The notes below the pieces were generated by a model that searched no databases, was not told the DNA's origin, and worked only from the letters and a program-made list of their open reading frames with translations. Position numbers and translations under genes: made by a program. A stretch of DNA of 64,000 nt, taken from positions 930,001-994,000 of the forward strand of contig JADANN010000465.1 in assembly GCA_018806985.1 (NCBI GenBank), given 5' to 3'. The stretch is from Angiostrongylus vasorum (taxonomy: Eukaryota > Nematoda > Chromadorea > Rhabditida > Metastrongylidae). Positions 25,401 through 36,859 of the stretch are shown in pieces. Each line of letters opens with the position of its first letter. Within the stretch, counting starts at the first letter, position 1.

Positions 25401-25885
25401 ACTTCCCTAATGTATGCGTCAGAAACTTGGTTGCTGCGTAAGCAGGATGAAAGATCACTCAGCGTTATCGACCGCGCAGTCGAAAGGACGATGCTAGGAG
25501 TATCCCGTTTCACAGAAGTAAGGGACAGGATCCGGAGGCTCCGACCTGCATCACGATCAAAAATCAAAGATGCCGTTCCGGACGCCAAACAGTCGAAGAT
25601 AAGGTGGGCCGGACACGTAATGCGCACGAATGACAACCGATGGACAGGAGCCGTTAGTGACTGTATTCCTCGGGATGTCAAACGTACTGCAGGAAAACCA
25701 CTGACCCCATGGTCAGAGTTCTTCACGAAGAGCCTAGAAGAAAGATATGATGCTCGACGAGTCCCTGGAGCGAGCAGAACCCACTGGGCTACTCTTGCAC
25801 GCGACAGGGAGAAATGGAAGATTTTCTGGCGCGCGCTCGAGATTACTCGACGAGACTACAGGTGATACAGCTGACAGGTTCAGGC
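22490..25885 (+). mobile_element. RTE-type LINE copy 2, most complete
   Basis: The longest uninterrupted RTE copy. The leader starts 'ccccccacggatctccc', the endonuclease spans about 23150-23780 (with frameshifts; the GDFNAKIG-type block is near 23490) and the reverse transcriptase about 24500-25865. RT blocks seen: [49 protein letters not shown], and FADD at 25053-25064. The last 282 codons (25017-25865) are open. At least one stop (at 24837) and several frame changes upstream make it inactive as written. It is intergenic, between vha-3 and phosphomannomutase. Confidence 0.93.
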
Positions 25886-25889
25886 CCTA

Positions 25890-28600
25890 GCACAGTTCGC
25901 ATCTGGTTGGTAAAGTGCTGGTCTGGCAAGATTTTCTTTTCTCACACTAGTCGTTCCCATGTGTCAAACATTACGACCACAAGCAGTCGCTGGATATTGT
26001 GGATCGGAGATTTTCCAATTTGAGACTAGGTTGCTATCAGATAGCGGTAATTGGTTTATTCTCAGTTCGGTTTCCGAACGGAAGTATCGAAATCACTTTC
26101 AGATTGGTGCTCATGATAAATTGAAGAGCTAGCTCTTTGGAAAAAATGGACGACAAAAAATAAAGATGTGGTTTCTATTGATAATTAACGGCACTACAGG
26201 TGGTGAAGGCGATTTTAGAATTGTTAGGACATTACGTATAAAGGTAAGGACTGAAGGTAAGGTCTAGTTCGGTCCCGGAAATCCGTAAAAGCTGACAGGT
26301 ACGTATGGTCAAGATCTAGGGACGCCTTAGCACGACTCCCAAGATTCCAGAGAGGTTAGACTTTACGAGCACTCAATGATGGTCATGAAGAAAGACTAAA
26401 ATTACTGAAGCAGCAGTTGAACCTACACTCACCTTCGTATGATGGATGAGAGGAAATGAACCAAGTATGAGAAGTGCTTTTTTTTCTTACAAAACCTGTC
26501 AATACATCTGTGCGAATCCCAGCGCCTTTGTATTAGGCTCACTTCCTCGTACCCAATATTCACAATGGTCTTCGCACATTCCACATGCTATTTCAATTGT
26601 TGCTTGAGGACTTTGTCTGCTTTATGAATGTCGCTGAAGTTGGCCGAGTCAATTCTGCTTGCATTCTAGGAGATAGCCGGGGTAAGGTGTTCCTATGTGG
26701 AATGGAGAATAGTGTTGGGGGAGAGGGTCGAACTACGCTCTTGCTTCCTGACCTGCTGAATCACAAAACACTGCGCTATCCCTGCCCTAAGAATCCCCTC
26801 TTCTTTCTCTTCTTCTGCCCTAAAAAGTGCAAGGGTTAGCAAAATATGTGATCTCGATTTGTGAGAAATGAAATGAATACATGTAAAAGGACAGTTAGGA
26901 AAAAGTCATAAGACTATCATATTTGCTAAGCGTACTACCACGTTTTTTTGAAGACGTCGTCAGATTTTCTGCGTACATCTTCAAAGATAAAAATTGTTTA
27001 TTCCATACAACTCACTCTATAGAATGCTTATAATATGATTTCGATTTTTTTGACCACAGTTTCAAATACATGTATTTCAGCTAGTAAACCCTATTGCAGA
27101 ATATAATAAAAAATTAGGATGCATATGCTTTTTTAAACAGGATGCAGATTTCCTTCACATCATAGTAACACGCTAGGCTTCCAGATCCCCTCGAATCTTA
27201 TCTGAGTATTTTAGGGAACGCAAACGTGGATGAGCTCCCAGGAAGTGAAATAATTTCGAACGCACGGTGGGAAATGTGACAGCCAGCTGGCAAAAAAATT
27301 TGCTGGATGTGGAAGAACAGGTAAATCTTCGTACAGCGTTCATTCCACTTTTACAGCGGTGGTTGTTGTATGCATAGTTGAGCTTTTTCGCTAAACAGCC
27401 CTACTGGTTAGTTTTCGATTGATCAGAGCTGATCACGATGTTTTTTAATGCGTTCGTTCGATTTTCGTGGGCGCCATTTAGAGCAGTACCACTTAGGGAT
27501 GCACATGGCTTTGGGTCAATGGAGCCTATGCAGCTCATTGTGTAAGCCAAGTGCACATTCCATTTGGGACGGTTAATGGAGCCGGATACATGGTGTATCC
27601 CTCAGAGATTGTCAACGCCGAACGTTTTATCCCTTATTCTTTATGTCGACTTCTAGACAATATTAACTTGCCGTAATCAATTCGCCATAGCTTGAAAACT
27701 TGTGATTGGTTTCAAAAAATGTAGTGGTTTATTACATATTCTATTTACTTAAAGATATCTACGCTCAATATTTCCTTAGATTGTCAAGCTTTTTTAAAAA
27801 AAACAGAGTCCCTTCAATGATAATTTAGCTGAGAGATGTGTCTCCGTGCTGCTTTGCCTTGTGCAACCTTGAGTGGGACGTCGTGAACTGTCGAATACAA
27901 TACAGCTTCAGTAGCATTTCAAAAAACCACCACGAAAAAGACTGTTTATGTCGTATAAAAAGAGCCAGAGGCAGAACATTTCACAACGACGACTTGTTCC
28001 TGTCCCATAGTTTAGTGGGATTTCCATCCCTCATGAATTTTTCCTGCTGCTAAATTTAGTCCTCTGATGATTCTGTTTTACTTTTACTTACATTCTATAT
28101 TTCAGCACATATGAAATTCTATGAATAAACGGTTTCTTGAATGGTATGCATACAAGCAAGTGGGTAGTGAGTAGCCTAAGAGGAGATTTCCTATTAAATC
28201 CGGGTAACGACTACCGTGTCCTTCGCATCGCTACCCAATAGAACAATGATGAAAAACAAATTGATTTAAAGTTTGTGACAACGTTCTAGTCAACATATAC
28301 GTTGAAAAATGGTGATAATAATGACTTCTTTAAACAACAAATTAATTTCTTTAGTTAACCACCACAAAACAGAAATAGCATGGACGAAACCATTCAACGT
28401 ATGACAGTGACAATATCACAGATATAACAGAATTTAAGTTAAAAGCTAATATGATAAAATCCCATCTTCTATTTTGAAAAAGTCCCTATGAACCAGAATA
28501 AAACGTTAAAGTTTCAGATAAAAGTTCAATATATTCCTAACTTCAGAAATCTGTCAACAAGTGTTCGAATGAAAACTACGGCACAAAAGGATTATATTAG
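25890..28600. other. Gene-free stretch with SINE fragments
   Basis: A reverse SINE-B copy lies at about 26480-26815 and the 3' half of a SINE-A at about 27505-27645. The rest shows no convincing exon, and the short open frame near 27838-28053 matches nothing I know. Confidence 0.45.
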
Positions 28601-28618
28601 TAAAATTCAAAAACGAGC

Positions 28619-31600
28619 CTATAAAAGGTTCAAATCCTTTAACAGCTGTTCGACTTGTAGCTTTGTATCCGCAGGATCTACTACGGTATGACCAATAGTA
28701 CGCGGATCTGAGAAGATCGCATGGTCATTTCCACCCTAAAATGAATGTGTTAGAACAAGCTGCACCTGTAAATATTACATTCAGTTATGTTATACATTAC
28801 TACATGAACGACTTTCCAGCGAGAAACATATTAGCGGTAACAAGTCCTAAACAGCTAACAGGTCAACATCTCCCTGAGGAGATGCACAATGCACTCGACT
28901 CCATTAAGCATCCTGGTGATGGATAAATGTATATTTGATCTAAACAATGACTTAAGGGTGCATACCAATGTATAAAGTTAGTGTTTTGTCCACTCAGACA
29001 GGTCTGATACAAAATTTGCTGACTCCAGATGATTGGGTATCTTGGTTAGCAGGAGCGAAAGAACCCAAACAACTAGCAAGTGTATAATGTAGGATAAAGG
29101 GGAAATCTAATCACTGCCCTACACCTGTTTTTAACCAGTACGGGTAATATAATAATGTTATGTGATGGGTTGCTTAGGACTACATGAACCATACATAAGT
29201 CTTCTTCTTCCTGTCGTCATCGCACAAACTTGTCTGCGACATTTTCGGTATTCAGTCGATAGTTTGACGTTGCGTGAACTGGAGCAGTAAACCTGAGTGG
29301 TTAGTGATACAGCCCATGAGGAAGCAAGATGCTCGTTCCACACCCTCCCTAACGCTCTCCTCCAATCCCGTGTGAACCCCTTAGCTAGCTATCTCCCAAA
29401 TCACCTATATCACCCGTCGTCCAGTTGATCGTCGAATGACTCGAGCGGGCGCCACTGAAACTTTCATTCTCCCCTGTCGCATGCAAGAGTAGCCCTGTGA
29501 GTTGTGCTCGCGAGGGCCTCGTTGAGCACCATAAATTTATTCTAGGGCTTTCGTGAAGAACTCTCACCATCGGGTCGGTGGTCTTCCTGCAGTATGTCTG
29601 ACATCCCCAGGAATCCAGTCCCTAACGGGTGTTGTCCATCGGTTGTCATTCATACGCATTATGTGCCCGGCCCACCATACCTTCGAAAATTCGGCGTACA
29701 AAACGGCATACTTGACCTTTGGTCGTCGACGCAGCTCGGAGCTTCGGATCCCTTTCCTGACTTGTGTGACAAGGGATGCTCCTAGCATCGTCCTTTCGAA
29801 TGTGCGTTCAATAACGCAGAGTGATCTTTCATCGTGCTTACGTAACCATCAAGTTTCTGACCAGCACATTAGGTCAGGAAGAATCATGGAGGCGAAAACG
29901 TTGGCAAGGAGTTGGGTTTTCTTTGTCCACTTCACTACATCTTCGATTCTGTTGAAAGCTCCCCAAATCGCTCGTTTCTTCTGCTCAGCTCTGAAGTCCT
30001 TCATCATGTTGATTTCCAAACCTAGAATAACCCAGCTGGAGAATTCGGAAGTATTCAATCCGTTGAACGTGAATGTGGCATACGTAACCCAATCCGCACG
30101 TCACGAACATCGTTTTTGTGAGACTTAGCCGAAAACCATAGGTTTTATCAAAGTCGGTAAGCATAAGTTCCGCTTGGATAATATTTGGTGTTATAAGAAC
30201 GATATCATCAGCAAAGTAAAGACGGTGTAATTGCCAACCAGCGATTTTCACTCCAACGGCGCTCATTCCAGTGTTTGCATGACGTTCTCGAGGGTGGAGG
30301 CAAATAATTTTGGTGAATTGGTATCGCCTTACCTAAATCCTCTTTTGACGTCGATGTTACTGTATTGTAGCATGGTGATATTTTGGCTGTTTATTTTTTA
30401 TGCAGATCACAAGGAATCTTTATATACTGGGTAGGGATTTCTCTAACAAGGGCTTCCACGACTGCTTCTATCTCAATTAAGTCAATAGGCTTCTTTAATT
30501 CGATGAAAATGAGACAGAGCGGTCTTTTGTACTCTCGCGATACTTCAATGAGCCTTGTTATCGTGTGGATGTGGTCCATCGTACTAAGTCCTTTTCGAAA
30601 CCCTGCTTGCTCACATGGCTGTCTTTTGTCCAGTGTTCTGTCAATCCTGTTTAGGGATGACTCGAGTGAAAAGTTTGTAGACGATAGACAGCATGCAGAT
30701 TGGGCGATAGTTGGTGACATCGTGGAGATCACTCTTCTTGAGCAATAGCATGGTCTTGCTTGTCTTCCACAGAGTGGGGACCTTAAATTGAGATAGGTAA
30801 CGTGTGAAGAGCCAAGCCAGTGTGTTTAATGAGGACTGGCGGAAAGTTCATCAAGTGTTCAGGTTTTATCCCGCCCGGACCTGGTCTTGTTCGATTTTTC
30901 ACCGACGAAATAGCATGTCGGCTTTCGTAACGGAGAACCGATGGTACAAAATATCCATCATTAGGGCAGGAGGACGTGGCTATTGATGAGATCCGAGTAG
31001 TAATCGTGAATGCTTTTCTGCATAGCCTTTCTGGACGTTGTAACTGTCCCATCTGAGCGTCGGAGTGCAGTCATTTTGGTTTTGAAATTGGGCGAACCTT
31101 CAATGGGTTTGCGAGTGCTTTTCCCAGCCTCTGCAGCTTCGACTATAACTGCTGCTGTTCTCTTTTTATGATCTTCTTTTATCGCCCGTCTGCATTGTTT
31201 TGCAAGTTCGGATGTGAGTTGGCGATTGACCGTTGGGACAACAACGACATTTATGGTACCCTGCACTGGAAGACTCCCACGTCCAGCGTTGAGGATGGGG
31301 ATTCTGGAATTGCGAGTTACCATGAACGGTCTTGGTCGTCATGATAAACTCAGACAGCGGCTCACCCAGCTGGCTCCATTCTAATCCGTGGGTCCCAATA
31401 TGACGTTCTTCAGACGTTCTCCTTGGTCCAGAATCCATATGGAATGCTTCCACTTCTTCATCGTCATATCTTGATGTCGGTGCGCAAACGATTAAGATTG
31501 TGAAACCCGGTACTGATCCACATCTTTTCAATCGTTGACGTTCTATTCTGGTCGTTAGTTGTTCGAATGAATCGATGTTCATGGCCAAACTCGTGCTGAC

Positions 31601-34007
31601 GAGGACACCGACGCCGCTCACTCTTCTATTGTCGCATGTTCCGAGGAACGTAGACGGCGTTGTGTAGGTGGGATCGCAGCAGCCAAAAGAAGACGCGAAA
31701 TGTTCGAAGACTACCGTGGACGATGAATATGGGGAAAACGAATCGAGTGGATGGAACGGGTGGAGGGATCCGCACAGTAGATCGGATGACCGGTCATCCC
31801 ATGGAAAAAAATCGGTACATTCGTACATTCCCCCCCCACAGTTGTCAACATATAAGTAAAGTCAATCTTCTACACGTAATAATTCACAAAATTTGACTGG
31901 TAGGACGATTTTGTTCTTCTCCATGGATCTCGAAGCGACTTTCCTGCTTGGTGTCTATGTACACTGACAGATCTATTAAAGAGGAGGTGCTAAGATGTCT
32001 TAGGCGACGTCCCACGCCACAAGTTTAAAAAACTAGGTAGTATTGTGAATGTACCAAAACAGTTATATGCACCATTCATTATGAAGTCACCATAATTGAC
32101 GTTATGGGTCAGTGGGGCATCATCACGAGCAGGACCCACTATACTTTTCACGTCAAAGTTATGCTGCTGACTCAACATTTCTTTGCAGTACCAAGAGCCT
32201 TTATCACGGCTTTGTAAGTCGCTATCATAGGCAGTCGATGAAGTATGTTACCTTGCTACCTTACAACAGAATTTTCTCCAAGACGGCAGCGGCTTCTACC
32301 ACTAATTTACTTGGCGCATTACCGAATGGAAATGTTGAGCTCAGCCTACGTGATTTTATTCGAACGATGAATCACTTCTGTATATCAAACCCACAACGAT
32401 GCTGAGATACTAGAAAAACTCGGAACTTCAGGTGACGCTCGAACCCGTGATTACCTTACCGCGGGCTCACGTGCATTCCACCGCACCAACCGAGGCCTTT
32501 GCTTTGTTGTTCTCTCAGCTCGTTGACGGATGATTGCTGATGGCAGCGTTAGGATAAAAAACTGGTTCAGAGAAAGGCAAAGCAACGGTCTCGGTTAGTG
32601 TGGTGGATAAAGCACGTGGTCTCCGGAAGGTGGAGTCGCGGACATGAAGCCCAACTGAGGTCCCAAGTTTTGCTCATTTCTCCGCAATTTTGTGGTTGTA
32701 TTTCACGTAGCATCCTACCATGGGAAAAGAAAAGTCAGTAAATAAAAGCTAAGACATTCTGTCCATTACAGTTCAGCACCCAGAGAGGGTATGATTCTGC
32801 TCTTTTCATTTGTGTTATGGCACAAAAACTTACTGGCATTGTTTTGTCACCGAAAAAGTGTATATTATTAAAGTCTTTTTCGACGTATTGTAGGCAGTAA
32901 GTCTTATCCCAACCAACTGGATACACATCGACACTTATTTGACCCCCTAAAAAACAATTTTCAGATTAGCAATAAATTTATTTTTTACTCATTCATATAG
33001 AAGACCTTGTGGTTAGGTTCACTACATTGAGAAATATGCTTATATCTAACATAAGGACCTATCACAAAGCACAGCCCATATCCTGCAAAGTTCTCCTCCA
33101 GTGCACTGACGAATTTTTCACGAACTTTATGCTCCTTGTCATAGACAACGAACTGATCACGTTCCGTCTGAGAACAACTGCGGCCGATCGGTGAGAGATT
33201 GATCATACCCTACAATAACTCTTTAATATTTAATACTAGATGCTAAATGATAGGAAAAGAGCAGTGTTAGTAGACCAACCTTTCGGAATTCAACAAAATT
33301 CCCTCGTTTGATTGGTAGGGTAATTTCGGAAAAATACTTCAAAGTAAAATTAATCAGCGCTTGCAACCTCTCCTCGCCGATGTAGTCTTGGATAGCTTTA
33401 GATGGATACCGCTCTTTCCCTTTGAATCCCACAAGTCCATTCTCCGAAAATACGTAATCGAATTGCGACAACACTGAAAAGTCGTATGTGTCTTCTCTTT
33501 TACGCTAACGCTTATATGCTCTTACATGTACTAAGGAGTAAACTAAGTGTATAGAGAAGTCTACAGATTGTTATTCTGAATAGATACTGGTACGAAACCT
33601 CACATTCCTTTTCGCTGCCAGCCAACTGCTCAATGATTTTGCTGAGATCTGACCCGCCAACAATTGCCACTGACACACATTTCCTAATGTCTGCGAGAAA
33701 TTGCTTGATATCGTTATGCATCTTCTTGAAAAATTAATATTGATGTAACCACAATGATGCTGACATGGATCGAACACGCTATTATCCTTTCTGGGGGCTA
33801 ACGTTTTCACCACCACACCATGCAGGTCCTTCATTTCGCCTTTCTCCCAGTCAGTTTTCTGTCTACCACTGCCATCAACAATAATGATGTATTTTTTCTT
33901 AGAAATACATCAGACAGCTCTTCCTTAAAAAAGAGAAAAAAATTATGCACCTGTCGAGCTGGTGTCAATGTTCCATCGACGTCGAATATAAGCAAAGTTT
34001 TGGTCAT
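28619..34007 (-). CDS. pmm-2: Phosphomannomutase
   Basis: Converts mannose-6-phosphate to mannose-1-phosphate for GDP-mannose and N-glycan synthesis in the cytosol. Six exons (33951-34007, 33604-33724, 33280-33473, 33059-33209, 32834-32946, 28619-28735) splice in phase to 250 aa, close to human PMM2 (246). The HAD nucleophile motif DVDGT is at residues 9-13. Other conserved blocks are [57 protein letters not shown], and FGDKTMP (exon 5) joined to [18 protein letters not shown] (exon 6). I start at MTKTLLIF, not the in-frame ATG 39 bases upstream, because an acceptor (TTTTCTAG) ends between them. The last exon is separated by a 4.1-kb intron that contains an RTE element, SINE pieces and a MITE. 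The symbol follows the worm ortholog; PMM1 versus PMM2 cannot be told apart here. Confidence 0.96.
28860..29035 (-). repeat. SINE family A fragment
   Basis: Diverged reverse copy ('atctccctgaggagatgc', 'cttcattaag'-like and 'gacaggtctg' blocks) in the last intron of the phosphomannomutase gene. Confidence 0.5.
29290..31815 (+). repeat. SINE family B copy split by an RTE insertion
   Basis: The left part (about 29290-29400) has the SINE-B body up to 'agctagctatctccc'. The right part (about 31668-31815) resumes with 'cagcagcc..agaag' and the 'cgaatcgagtggatgg..gatccgcac' tail. RTE copy 3 lies between them, so the SINE is the older insertion. Confidence 0.6.
29398..31668 (-). mobile_element. RTE-type LINE copy 3 in phosphomannomutase intron
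   Basis: A 5'-truncated reverse copy with endonuclease remnants near 31200-31600 and RT blocks [17 protein letters not shown] (about 30600) and FADDIVLIT (about 30190). The 3' end carries a short GGTGAT repeat (about 29400-29415), as in other RTE elements. It runs in the same direction as the host gene and is broken by stops and frameshifts. Confidence 0.9.
32385..32710. mobile_element. MITE family D-related copy
   Basis: Begins 'cacaacgatgctgagat' and ends near 'ctccgcaattttgtgg'; the interior shares 'gatgattgctgatggcag' with the complete copy. It sits between exon 5 and exon 6 of the phosphomannomutase gene. Confidence 0.6.
33750..33850. mobile_element. MITE family D fragment
   Basis: A fragment with 'accacaatgatgctgac' and the 'gggggctaacg' interior fills nearly half of the first intron (33725-33950) of the phosphomannomutase gene. 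Confidence 0.6.
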
Positions 34008-34454
34008 ATCTTCGAGGAATTTGGAAAAATGCTCTAGAAAACTCATATATTAAAAGTAATGAAAGAAAATAATAAAGAAGCGGGTACTCATAGCAGTGTT
34101 CAAATATACTCGAAAACAAAAAATCCAAGACTTTCGAACGATTCTCGCTTGGTTGCTTCAAAGACAAAACCTCTCACTTGTGACTATTTTCACATAATGT
34201 AGGACAGAATAGTATAGAGAACAATTGTTTTCTTACATTTGATAAATTAGCTTAGTGTAACATATGTCTTGAAACATACACAATGGAAAGTACGGCTTCC
34301 TAATTGATTGGTCTCTACCTATTCATAAAACAATATTTGAAGAATTCCTGAAAAATCAGTATACGCTGATTGATATCTATGTCATACAAACTTGGGTCAC
34401 TTGGTACCACTATGCTTCCTCAACTATGGATCATATTCTTAACTTTGTCAGTGG

Positions 34455-34757
34455 TTAGCGATGCTGTCGATCCGGAAGCAAAAGGCGCTAGTTCGATCCC
34501 GCCTCCCTCTCCCAACGCTCTCATCCAATTCACGTGGGAGACTTAGCTCGGCTATCTCCAAGAATGCAAGGAGAATTGACTCGGCCAGCTTCTGCGACAT
34601 TCAAATCCTCAAGCAGCAACAGAAACAACATGCGAACTGTTCGAAGACTATTGTGGACGATGAATGCGAGGAAAACGAATCGAGTGCAAGAAGTGCTGGG
34701 ATGGATCCGCACAATGGATGTGATGACGGGTCACATAAAATAAACAATAAAAATAAA
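34455..34757 (+). repeat. SINE family B copy
   Basis: Forward copy: tRNA-like head 'gtggttagcgatgctgtcg' and 'ctagttcgatcccgcc' (B-box-like), body with 'gacgatgaatgcgaggaaa', A-rich tail at 34738-34757. Confidence 0.7.
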
Positions 34758-35164
34758 CCCATGTGAGCGGATCTAGCCAGAACAGGTTATTAGTTCTGAG
34801 AAGCAGGTGCATTGGTTTTCCATCTTCTCTACGTCTAGGTGATTTGGAGCAACCACCGACTGAAAGCTTTTTCGGCAAAGATAGAAAGCCTTACATGGTG
34901 AGCATGATGCTTTTTGCATCCTTCAGTCCAGCAAAGCTCATTTAAGGTAAAAACAAGTACGAAACGGTGTTTTACTAGGAACTAGTAGATACAATAGATA
35001 ATTAACGAGGTCAGCAGTGTTATAGCTGGGTGACACCTTAGGAAGAACAAGTACAGAAGCATTTCTGCTTCCAAACATCCATCAATGGGATCTTGACTGT
35101 TGAAGAATCCATATACAAGCGATAAGTTGAATAAACATGGTCGAAGTCTGATGTGGTAATTTCT

Positions 35165-35445
35165 TAGGCACGTGCAGCTCAGTGGTCGGATGCGCCCTGC
35201 AGTACATATGGGATAAATCCACGCGGCCCACCTACGCACACTAAGCCCTCTATCCCTCCGGAGTCGGCAAATTGGTACCAGACTTATCTGGGAAGATAGC
35301 AGCACTGGCTCGATACATCGATAGGTCACCGATAGTCCTTGTATAGGCCAGCTAAGCACTCAGTCATCTCCAGTGATTGTTAATGAAGTCGAGTGCATGG
35401 CGAATTCCTCAGGAATTGATCAACGCTGAGAGCTTTGTCTTTTTA
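35165..35445 (+). repeat. SINE family A copy
   Basis: Forward copy, from 'cacgtgcagctcagtggtc' to 'gattgatcaacgctgag'. With the SINE-B at 34455 it accounts for part of the 34.0-36.5 kb interval between phosphomannomutase and cfp-1; the remainder shows nothing recognisable. Confidence 0.7.
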
Positions 35446-36235
35446 TTTTAAATGTTTCAGTGCCAGATGTCCGCACACGGGTACGCCATTATAGTAAATA
35501 ATAGTAACCAACTGCCATATCAGTGATACCGATTGAAAGTAAATTCCGTTTTCTACACAAGATCAAATCCATGTATTGAGCCAACATTACTGATAAACTG
35601 CCTGCTGAATGGCCGATCAGAACAGTACTGAGTGAATAAGTTAGTTGTTTTAAAACAATTCCCAAGACCAACTCTCTACCGGCCTTGGGATTAATAAAAT
35701 TGCATTACTGATAAGCTAACACGCGATTATTACACAATAAGTCTTCACATAGAGAATATACGCAATGCTTAGTAAAATGTTCTCAGACGTTAAATAATAT
35801 GATACAAATTATAGGGTGATTCTAGCAAAATAGGCTTGCGAAAGACACCTACCGGAAAATGGAAAGATAGCATTCAAACAATTTATCTGAAGTTTCATAC
35901 ATTTAGTAACATGAATACAGATTAGAAAAATAAACGGAAACGTCCTAGCTCATGCCTCTAATTTCGAATCGCATATGCCATGGAAAAAAAAACGGCCGAA
36001 CACGTCATCACTACGTGGAGATTACGATACCAAAAACGAACAGCCACGATTTGGAATGTAACGGCAGAAAAAAGCCGTCGAACTTGTACTCCTTATTTGG
36101 GACTGGCGAACACTGGTGGCTGCAAATAGTACTCAGTATTATTTCAACACACAATGGACGATATTAGACATCCAAAAACTGATGGTGAATTTGCAGCACC
36201 TAGTGTAATTGTTAATGTTGACAATTTGGTAGGCT

Positions 36236-36400
36236 TGTAGAGGAGATTCTCACGACCGATTTTCTATTAAGTTCAGCATAGATCCAATAGTTCTTTATCG
36301 CTTAGTTGAGCAAAGGAAAGTAGGAAGGCGAAATTCGCCGAAAGTCAGCTTTTCCGTCAATAAAGAATAGAGTAACACCCAAGTTTGCTCAACAAGACTA
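36236..36400 (+). mobile_element. Penelope-like end fragment
   Basis: Contains the element-end blocks 'cgattttctattaagttc' and 'taaagaatagagtaacacc', with the arm motif at 36328-36350 whose stem reads GGCGAA..TTCGCC. Confidence 0.5.
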
Positions 36401-36859
36401 TAAAGAATTATAGAGGAAGATTTATCTTATTTTTCTAATTGTAAATGCAACTTTTCTAAGATCAAACTTTTCCTGCCAACTTATCTAGGGCTCCAGATCT
36501 GGAAAAATTGAAACCAAAACTCAAGTTTCGAAATTATAGAGGCTAATGTGGCAGTCAAAATTATCAACGATACACTGAGGGATACTATAGAAATTTGACT
36601 AGTTCAATCGGTTTGCTATTCAAGATAGGAGAATGAAAAAAAAGAAGTTTTCTGGTCTCTGGAAAACTGAAGTTGCAGTTTGGTAGAATAAGGAAATAGT
36701 TTTCATTCCAGTTAATAATGGTCATTAACAGCTGGTATATATTCGTTTTTAATTTGGAAAGCAAAATTATTTCCAGCTACTTACGACTACTTAATTACTT
36801 AACTGTACTTAAAGTGCACTGGAGTTAAGGAGTGTCCTTTAAACCCTTTTTTTCCTTCA

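Noticed and set aside
25017..25865. Possible intact host gene (282-codon frame)
   Set aside because: The FADD block and neighbours are RTE reverse transcriptase; upstream stops and frameshifts show it is part of a dead LINE.
27838..28053. 71-codon plus-strand frame
   Set aside because: No homology and no splice context; composition looks like chance.
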